39,341 bases of DNA from NCBI GenBank assembly GCA_944383375.1, contig CALWPG010000008.1:1-39341 (forward strand). The letters run 5' to 3'. The translations under genes were made by a program, and so were the position numbers. The DNA comes from an uncultured Clostridia bacterium (GTDB lineage: Bacteria > Bacillota > Clostridia > Christensenellales > UBA1242). Positions within the stretch are counted from its first letter, which is position 1. Each line of letters starts with the position of its first letter. This document shows, in pieces, positions 33,398-39,341 of the stretch. Below the pieces are notes generated by a model. It made no database searches and was not told the DNA's origin. It saw only the letters and a program-made list of their open reading frames with translations.

Positions 33398-36300
33398 TAT
33401 TTTTTTCCTCCACATTTTTAAGAGCATCTGCAAGCTGGACGCTAACCATTTTTGAAACACCTTTTTCTTCCATAGTAACACCATAAAGGCAGTCAGCTAG
33501 TTCCATGGTTGGCTTTCTATGGGTGATTACAATGAACTGTGTAATCTTACTGAATCTTCTAAGATATTCAGCAAAGCGACCAACATTTGAATCGTCCAAT
33601 GCGGCTTCAATTTCATCCAATAAGCAAAATGGCATTGGTCTTAATTTTAATATTGCAAATAAAATAGCAATAGCCGTTAATGCTTTTTCACCACCAGAAA
33701 GAAGCGTGATGTTTTGCAATTTTTTACCAGGAGGTTCTGCCACGATGTCCACTCCAGATTCCAAAATGTTATTAGGATCAGTAAGTTCAAGCTTTGCATT
33801 GCCACCACCGAACAACTCTTTAAATGTTGTTTTGAAATGCTCGTTTATTTTGTCAAATTCAGTTTTAAACCTTTCTGTCATCTCCTGTGATAATTCTTCA
33901 ATAACTTTTGTTAAATTTTCTTCAGCTTTTAAAAGATCGTCAGTTTGCTCTTTTAATCCATCATATCTTTCCATGAGGAGTTTGACATCTTCAATCGCGT
34001 GTACGTTAACATAACCAAGCCTTGATATATCTGATTTAACCTTTGCGATCTGAGGCATTGCTTCGTCTAAATTGAAATCTTGTCTTACAAATGGCTGACA
34101 TGAAGTGTATGTTAGTGAATATTCTTCATAAATCCTTTCCTGCATCTGCTCTATTTCTGTATCAACTTTTTCAAGCTGATGCTGTGCATTTGTACGCTTG
34201 TCACTAAGTTTAGTTATATTATCCATTATTTGCATTTTTCTATCATTGAGTTTTTGGATTTCGCTTTGCAGTGTTTGCTTTTTATTTTCCAGTTCCTGCA
34301 TTTGTTCACGCATTGCAGTAAGTCTGGACTTCGCTTCTTCATTTGCTTGAGTTTCGATTTGCATTTTTATTATGTTTTCAGCTTCATAAATTGTTTTATC
34401 AAGTTTATCTAAATCGCTTTGGAAATTTGTTTTTAGTGCATTGTTGACTCTGATTTCCTCTTCCAGACGATCAAAATCTTGTTCAAAAGAAGCTTTTTGT
34501 GCCTCAAGTGATGCAATCTCCACTTTTACCTGTGTCATTTGGGCATTTATCTCATCTCTTTTTTGTTTTAACTCCTGAAATTTTGCTTGTCTCTCTTCAA
34601 TAAACTTATTTGCGGAACTTCGATTTTGCATGGCTGTGTTTTCAAGTTCATCTATACTTTCCAACTCTTTTGTCAAAGTTTCAATTCTAATTGCGACATT
34701 GTTTCTTTGGGTTTTTAAAGTAAGTTGCTCTTGAAGTTCGTCATCAAGTATTGATGCAAAAGATGAAAGTTTTTCATTTTCTTTCGCATAATTGATTTCA
34801 GAAGAATTTTTTACTTCAAACAACTTATTGATTTCAAATTTAAGTTGATCATACTCCTTTTGTGTCCGTGTGACATTATTTGATTTTTGTTCAAGTTCTT
34901 GTTTTAACTTTACAAGTTCTGTTGAAATAGTTTTGATTTCTCTATCACGACTTATAAGATTGGCGACCTCATGTTTTTTGGAACCTCCGGTCATAGAACC
35001 TTGAGGATTGATAACATCTCCATCCAGTGTCACAATTTTGTAAGACAATTTGGTTTTGTTTGATATGGTTATTGCAGTGTCTAAATTGTCAACGATAATA
35101 GTTGTTCCAAGCAAATTTGAAATTACATTTTTGATGTTATCGTTGTAGGTAATTAAATCGCAAGCAAGGCCAAAGCAACCAGCAAATGTAAGCGCTTTTA
35201 CATCATCTTTATCAATTGAGCGAGGTCTTAATTTTGTTATAGGCAAAAAAGTTGCCCTCCCAAATTCGTTATGTTTAAGATAATTGATAAGATCTTTTGC
35301 GTTCTGTTCATCAAAGGTTACTATGTTTTGAACAGCATTTCCAAGCGCAATTTCAATCGCTGTTTCATATTTTTCAGGAACATGAATGAGTGATGCTAAA
35401 ACACCAACCATTTTGCTTCTTAAAGTACTATTTCTTTCACTCTCTTTTAAAAGCTTTTTTACAGCATAAGAATAACCATCATATTCCTTCTGCATCTCTT
35501 CTAGAAGGTTTTTACGATTTTCATATACCTGAAGCTTTGAGCTTAAACGATATCTATCTTCCTGAAGTGTTTGGATATCATTTTTTAATTGTTCTTGTTT
35601 TTTTCGAGCATTGACTAAATTTTGTTCGGCTTCATCTTTTTGAAGTTTTAATTTATGTACACTATCTTCAACTTCTCGTTTGGCAGTTGTCTTTTCAGAA
35701 ACACTTTTAGTAAGAGAATCTATTTGCAAGTCAAGTTGCACAAGGTTATCTTTAAGCATATCCCTTTCCGCTTTATACTTGCTGAAATTTGCTTTTATGT
35801 CTGTAAGTCTATCCAAAGCATCTATCATTTTTTGTTGTGAATCTTGAGTTTGGTCCTCATGTAAACTAAGTTCATCTACAATTTTTAAGTAGTTGTTTGA
35901 AATCTCATCATATGCTAAATTTAATTTTTGTAGATTTTCTACAACTTCATTATATTTTTCTCGTTTAAAATTCAACTCAGCTGTGTCTTTTTCAATTACA
36001 TTTGTACTATTTAGCAAATCAATATTAATTTTTGATTTTGAATCATTAAGATTTGATATTCTTTCTCTAATGACATTTGCTTCACCTGATTGTTTTTCAA
36101 GTTCCACAGTCAAATGTAAAATAGATTCATGACCAGCATTTATTTTTTGGTCAATTCCGTTCACATCTTCTGTATAATCGTCATATTTTTTTGAGCAATC
36201 ACTTAACTCACCCTGCCTTTGAATCAATTCCTCTTCAATTGCACTAAGTTTGGTATTTATTTGTTGTTTTGTAACGTTTGCATTATTGTAACTATAAACA

Positions 36301-36989
36301 TAAGCGTTTACTTCTAAATCTTTTAACCTATCCTTAAGTTCAAGCCAAATTTTAGCATTTTCAGCTTGTTTTTTAAGAGGGCCCATTTGTCTTTCTAGTT
36401 CAGCCAAAATATCACCGGCACGAGACAAATTATCTCGCGTTCTTTCAAGCTTTCTTTCTGCATCAACTTTACGAGACTTAAATTTGGCAATTCCGGCGGC
36501 ATCTTCAAAAATGGCACGTCTATTTTCTGGTTTTGACGATAAAATTTCGTCAACTTTACCTTGTCCAATAATAGAATAACCATCTTTACCGATACCAGAA
36601 TCGTATAATAAATTTACAATAACCTTGAGTCTAACTGGTGTCCTGTTTATAAGATAAGTACTTTCCCCACTTCGATACAACTTACGTGTAATGGCAACTT
36701 CATCATTATCATAATTAAAATATCTATCTGAATTGTTAAAAATTAAAGTCACTTCACAATATGATAAACTTTTTCGCTTTTCCGTGCCGTTAAAAATAAC
36801 ATCTTGCATGCTTGAACCACGTAGCATTTTGCTACTCTGTTCGCCAAGGACCCAACGTATTGCATCACTAACATTACTTTTCCCACAGCCATTAGGCCCA
36901 ACTATCGCGGTAATGCCAGAATCAAACTTAATGACTGTTTTGTCTGCAAAAGATTTAAATCCAGCAAGTTCAATTTGCTTAAAATTCAT
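33384..36989 (-). CDS. smc: SMC chromosome condensation protein
   Basis: This 1201-residue protein has Walker A GPNGCGKSNVSDAIRWVLGEQ near residue 32, two long coiled coils (about 170-500 and 680-1030), a hinge between (about 520-660, MVGVLASLIHVPEKYETAIEIALG) and the C-terminal signature LLSGGEKALTAIAILFAIL with Walker B FCLLDEIEAALDD. With ScpA and ScpB it organises and segregates the chromosome. It abuts rnc (1-base overlap) and overlaps ftsY, the classic rnc-smc-ftsY order. Confidence 0.96.
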   Translation of the reverse strand: MNFKQIELAGFKSFADKTVIKFDSGITAIVGPNGCGKSNVSDAIRWVLGEQSSKMLRGSSMQDVIFNGTEKRKSLSYCEVTLIFNNSDRYFNYDNDEVAITRKLYRSGESTYLINRTPVRLKVIVNLLYDSGIGKDGYSIIGQGKVDEILSSKPENRRAIFEDAAGIAKFKSRKVDAERKLERTRDNLSRAGDILAELERQMGPLKKQAENAKIWLELKDRLKDLEVNAYVYSYNNANVTKQQINTKLSAIEEELIQRQGELSDCSKKYDDYTEDVNGIDQKINAGHESILHLTVELEKQSGEANVIRERISNLNDSKSKINIDLLNSTNVIEKDTAELNFKREKYNEVVENLQKLNLAYDEISNNYLKIVDELSLHEDQTQDSQQKMIDALDRLTDIKANFSKYKAERDMLKDNLVQLDLQIDSLTKSVSEKTTAKREVEDSVHKLKLQKDEAEQNLVNARKKQEQLKNDIQTLQEDRYRLSSKLQVYENRKNLLEEMQKEYDGYSYAVKKLLKESERNSTLRSKMVGVLASLIHVPEKYETAIEIALGNAVQNIVTFDEQNAKDLINYLKHNEFGRATFLPITKLRPRSIDKDDVKALTFAGCFGLACDLITYNDNIKNVISNLLGTTIIVDNLDTAITISNKTKLSYKIVTLDGDVINPQGSMTGGSKKHEVANLISRDREIKTISTELVKLKQELEQKSNNVTRTQKEYDQLKFEINKLFEVKNSSEINYAKENEKLSSFASILDDELQEQLTLKTQRNNVAIRIETLTKELESIDELENTAMQNRSSANKFIEERQAKFQELKQKRDEINAQMTQVKVEIASLEAQKASFEQDFDRLEEEIRVNNALKTNFQSDLDKLDKTIYEAENIIKMQIETQANEEAKSRLTAMREQMQELENKKQTLQSEIQKLNDRKMQIMDNITKLSDKRTNAQHQLEKVDTEIEQMQERIYEEYSLTYTSCQPFVRQDFNLDEAMPQIAKVKSDISRLGYVNVHAIEDVKLLMERYDGLKEQTDDLLKAEENLTKVIEELSQEMTERFKTEFDKINEHFKTTFKELFGGGNAKLELTDPNNILESGVDIVAEPPGKKLQNITLLSGGEKALTAIAILFAILKLRPMPFCLLDEIEAALDDSNVGRFAEYLRRFSKITQFIVITHRKPTMELADCLYGVTMEEKGVSKMVSVQLADALKNVEEKNNGTF

Positions 36990-37621
36990 TAATTTTTCTC
37001 CTCGTCAATTTTGTCCAAAATTTTTTGCGCCGCCATTTTCTCGGCAATTTGTTTATTTTTGTTTTTCGCAGTTGCATCAAATTTTCCCATTTTGGCCTTT
37101 ACTGTAAATATCGGCTGATGTGATTGTCCTGTTTGACTTACCACTTCATAACTAACTGTTAGTTTTTTAGCTTGAGCAATCTCCTGCAACTTGGACTTAC
37201 TGTCCAATAGCTTTAAAGATTTTTCATTATCCAAAAATATTGTATCTAAAACAAATTTTTCACAGGTTTCAAGGTTAGAATCAAGAAATATTGCAGCAAC
37301 TAAGGCTTCAAACATGTCGCATTTCATTGAATTTGTCAATCTTTTGCAACTATTGCCAAGTTTTACATATTTTTTCAAATTGAGATTATCAAAAACTTGA
37401 CATAAATTATCTTGAGAGACAGTGTGAGCTCTCATTCTTGATAGCAATCCTTCACTAAGGTTATTATCCTTAAAATAATACTTGGCAATTACAAAATCCA
37501 GTATACTATCCCCTAAAAATTCCAAGCGCTCATAATTATTACTACCAAAAGAAGAATGAGTTAAGGCCTGTTCGAAAAGTTTTTCGTTGTTGAATATATA
37601 ATTTTTGACATTAGCCATCAT
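36989..37621 (-). CDS. rnc: Ribonuclease III
   Basis: This 210-residue double-strand-specific RNase processes rRNA precursors. The catalytic signature is RLEFLGDSILDFVIAKY, followed by DMFEALVAAIFLDS with the second metal-binding Glu. A double-stranded-RNA-binding domain occupies about 145-210 (SKLQEIAQAKKLTVSYEVV, then QIAEKMAAQKILDKI). It overlaps plsX by 11 bases and smc by 1 base. Confidence 0.95.
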   Translation of the reverse strand: MMANVKNYIFNNEKLFEQALTHSSFGSNNYERLEFLGDSILDFVIAKYYFKDNNLSEGLLSRMRAHTVSQDNLCQVFDNLNLKKYVKLGNSCKRLTNSMKCDMFEALVAAIFLDSNLETCEKFVLDTIFLDNEKSLKLLDSKSKLQEIAQAKKLTVSYEVVSQTGQSHQPIFTVKAKMGKFDATAKNKNKQIAEKMAAQKILDKIDEEKN

Positions 37622-38645
37622 GTTCCTCAGAATTTATCTCTATTTGGGGCATATTTTCTATCATTTCCTTGATATGGTCATTTACATGATTTAATTCAAG
37701 TTTCCTAGCTTGTTCAATGGCTGCACAAATAGTAACATCTTTGCTTGAACCATGTGATTTTATTATTGTTTTTTTGCAACCAATAAACAGAGAACCACCG
37801 TATTTATTATAATCTAATTTATCTTTTATTTTACCTAAGGATTTCTTACAAAATAATGCTCCTATCTTACTCATAAATGTGCTGAGCATGGCTTGTTTCA
37901 TAACTTTCGTGGTAAATTTAACGGCACCCTCCACCGCTTTCAAAAGAATGTTGCCCGAAAATCCGTCCGTGACCATAACGTCCACATCCCCAGTCATAAA
38001 GTATCTTGCTTCGACATTTCCTATAAAGTTTATAGGAAGTTGTTTTAAAATAGGATATGTCTGTTTGCATAGCTCATTGCCTTTCTTTTCTTCAGAACCA
38101 TTTGAAAGCAAAGCAACTTTTGGATTTTCAACACCAAACATTATTTTATAATAAAGCGAACCCATCATAGCAAAATGACAAAGGTTTAGAGGTTTACATT
38201 CAACATTTGCCCCACAATCCACAAGGCATACCATACCACCCTTACTTGTAGGAAAAAAAGGAGCCAAAGCAGGTCTTGAAACACCTTTTATCCTGCCAAT
38301 TTTCAAAAATCCACCTGTCAAAACTGCCCCTGTTGAGCCGGCACTTATAAGAGCGACACAGTCGTTGTTATTTTTTAAGTAATCAAAGGCAACTACAAGT
38401 GAAGAATTTGTTTTATGTTTAATTGCATCAGTTGGGATGTCATCATTGGTTATTACGTCCGGGGCATGTATAATCTCTAATCTACTCTTATCATATTTTT
38501 TTGTCTTCAATATATCATTAAGTTTATTTTCATCACCAGTTAAAACTATCTCAATATCTTCAAATTTTTTTAAAGCCATCACTGTACCATCAACAACCGA
38601 ATTGGGTGCATGGTCACCACCAAATGCATCGATTACTATTTTCAT
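37611..38645 (-). CDS. plsX: PlsX, phosphate acyltransferase
   Basis: This 344-residue enzyme makes acyl-phosphate from acyl-ACP for phosphatidic acid synthesis. It has the N-terminal MKIVIDAFGGDHAP, ALISAGSTGAVLTG, LVDCGANVECKP, VMVTDGFSGNILLKAVEG and the C-terminal segment NKYGGSLFIGCKKTIIKSHGSS. An in-frame TTG two codons upstream extends the frame, but the ATG at 38645 has a correctly spaced TAGGAG site. No acpP or fabD follows. Instead rnc comes directly after. Confidence 0.95.
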   Translation of the reverse strand: MKIVIDAFGGDHAPNSVVDGTVMALKKFEDIEIVLTGDENKLNDILKTKKYDKSRLEIIHAPDVITNDDIPTDAIKHKTNSSLVVAFDYLKNNNDCVALISAGSTGAVLTGGFLKIGRIKGVSRPALAPFFPTSKGGMVCLVDCGANVECKPLNLCHFAMMGSLYYKIMFGVENPKVALLSNGSEEKKGNELCKQTYPILKQLPINFIGNVEARYFMTGDVDVMVTDGFSGNILLKAVEGAVKFTTKVMKQAMLSTFMSKIGALFCKKSLGKIKDKLDYNKYGGSLFIGCKKTIIKSHGSSKDVTICAAIEQARKLELNHVNDHIKEMIENMPQIEINSEEHDG

Positions 38646-38701
38646 CTTCAACTCCTAAGATGTTAAGTATATATAACACTAATAATATTAGTACAATGAA
38701 A

Positions 38702-38729
38702 CAAAAAAAGCAAGTGTTATCTTGCTTTT
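38702..38729 (-). terminator. Terminator of rpmF
   Basis: AAAAGCAAG (38706-38714) and CTTGCTTTT (38721-38729) form a perfect stem, followed on the minus strand by a T-run. It separates rpmF from plsX, so plsX expression depends on readthrough or its own promoter. Confidence 0.87.
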
Positions 38730-38734
38730 CGTCT

Positions 38735-38932
38735 TTAATTAGCTTTAACTTGTTTTTCGGTCTCCACAATTTTTTTGCCGTTATAATACCCACAATGTGG
38801 ACATACTTTGTGTGGCTGTTTTTGTGAATGGCATTCTGGACATTCTACAAGTGTTACTACACTAGCTTTGAAGTTTGCAGAATTTCTTTTATTCCTTCTT
38901 GCCTTTGATACCTTACGTTTTGGAACTGCCAT
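38735..38932 (-). CDS. rpmF: 50S ribosomal protein L32
   Basis: This 65-residue protein starts MAVPKRKVSKARRNKRNS, the L32 start, and keeps the zinc ribbon CPECHSQKQPHKVCPHCGYY (both Cys pairs present, the zinc-binding C+ form). It has an AGGAGGA site and lies between ackA and plsX. The DUF177 (YceD) gene often found before rpmF is absent from the 90-base gap. Confidence 0.96.
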   Translation of the reverse strand: MAVPKRKVSKARRNKRNSANFKASVVTLVECPECHSQKQPHKVCPHCGYYNGKKIVETEKQVKAN

Positions 38933-39022
38933 TTTATCCTCCTCTATATCAACTTGCCATTGAAGGCAGTTATTTACTTTGTTTATTATATAAAAATTTA
39001 CTCAATATGTCAACAAAAATTT

Positions 39023-39341
39023 CTATTTATTACAAAGTCTTTTGCAATCGCGCGCTATAACCAATTCTTCGTTCGTTGGAATTCTAAAAATCTTAACTTT
39101 ACTATTTTTTGTTGACAACTCCTCAACCGTTCCACGTGGCAGATGGTAGTTTTTGTCAACATCAAGTTCAACACCCAAAAATTCAAGACCCTGTGTAGCC
39201 AATTCTCTTACGTCTTCCTGATTTTCGCCAACACCACCCGTGAAAGCGATTCCATCGAGACCACCCATTGCAGCAGCATATGAGCCAATGTATTTTTTAA
39301 TTCGATATGCCAACATTTCAATAACAAGTTTTGCCCTGTTG
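39023..39341 (-). CDS. ackA: Acetate kinase, C-terminal part (cut by window edge)
   Basis: The reading frame is open to the window edge, and the visible 106 residues match the end of acetate kinase: NRAKLVIEMLAYRIKKYIGSYAAAMGGLDGIAFTGGVGENQEDVRE (ATP-binding GGVGEN), then IPTNEELVIARD near the C-terminus. The enzyme makes ATP from acetyl phosphate, or the reverse. The N-terminal two thirds lie outside the window, right of 39341. Confidence 0.94.
   Translation of the reverse strand, partial: NRAKLVIEMLAYRIKKYIGSYAAAMGGLDGIAFTGGVGENQEDVRELATQGLEFLGVELDVDKNYHLPRGTVEELSTKNSKVKIFRIPTNEELVIARDCKRLCNK

Noticed and set aside
1..39341. CRISPR array or insertion sequence
   Set aside because: No regularly spaced direct repeats, transposase genes or terminal inverted repeats were seen.

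Overview
The window is AT-rich, uses strong AGGAGG-type ribosome binding sites, and encodes a Bacillota-style gene set: HslUV, TrmFO, YlxM, RbgA, a pro-sigma-K-like sporulation sigma factor, and the rnc-smc-ftsY and ylxM-ffh-rpsP-khpA-rimM-trmD blocks. This suggests a low-GC, probably endospore-forming (or formerly endospore-forming) Clostridia-like bacterium, possibly an uncultured gut lineage. Nothing here allows a firmer placement.

Region 1 (1-5153) is accessory. It is the right end of an integrated mobile element: one compact plus-strand operon with an XRE-type repressor-like protein, a basic protein, a replisome-organizer-like protein, several small orphan proteins, a DNA adenine methylase-like protein, a DUF4417 protein, a zinc-metalloprotease-like protein and a last small gene, closed by a strong terminator (4933-4963). 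It is followed by the isolated 3' half of a tRNA-Leu(UAA) gene (5099-5153), which I read as the right attachment site. The intact tRNA-Leu copy and the integrase should lie left of the window.

Region 2 (5154-25607) is core chromosome, all on the minus strand. Reading in the transcribed direction: lepA-hemW; ylxM-ffh-rpsP-khpA-rimM-trmD(GNAT fusion)-rbgA-rnhB-yraN (targeting, ribosome maturation, tRNA modification); rplS from its own promoter; comM-dprA-topA-trmFO-hslV-hslU-trxA; iscS with an unusual cysteine-poor IscU-like partner and a YtxH-like membrane protein; ruvX-yrzB; and a small basic 50-residue protein gene with a possible forespore-type promoter.

Region 3 (25737-32294) is more variable. 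It holds a plus-strand glycerophosphodiester phosphodiesterase, a YcxB-like membrane protein followed upstream by rarA, an AT-rich orphan that looks like the non-catalytic half of a GH94-type protein, the RNase P RNA gene with its promoter and terminator, a protein ending in a DisA-like (DACN-type) nucleotide-binding domain, and a sigK-like sigma factor gene whose ribosome binding site lies in a perfect hairpin.

Region 4 (32501-39341) is core again: rpmF, plsX, rnc, smc, ftsY and the 3' end of ackA. The observations most worth following are the TrmD-acetyltransferase fusion, the IscU-like protein lacking the usual cysteine ligands beside a normal IscS, the DisA-like sensor beside rnpB and sigK, the sigK hairpin, and the tRNA-Leu attachment site.
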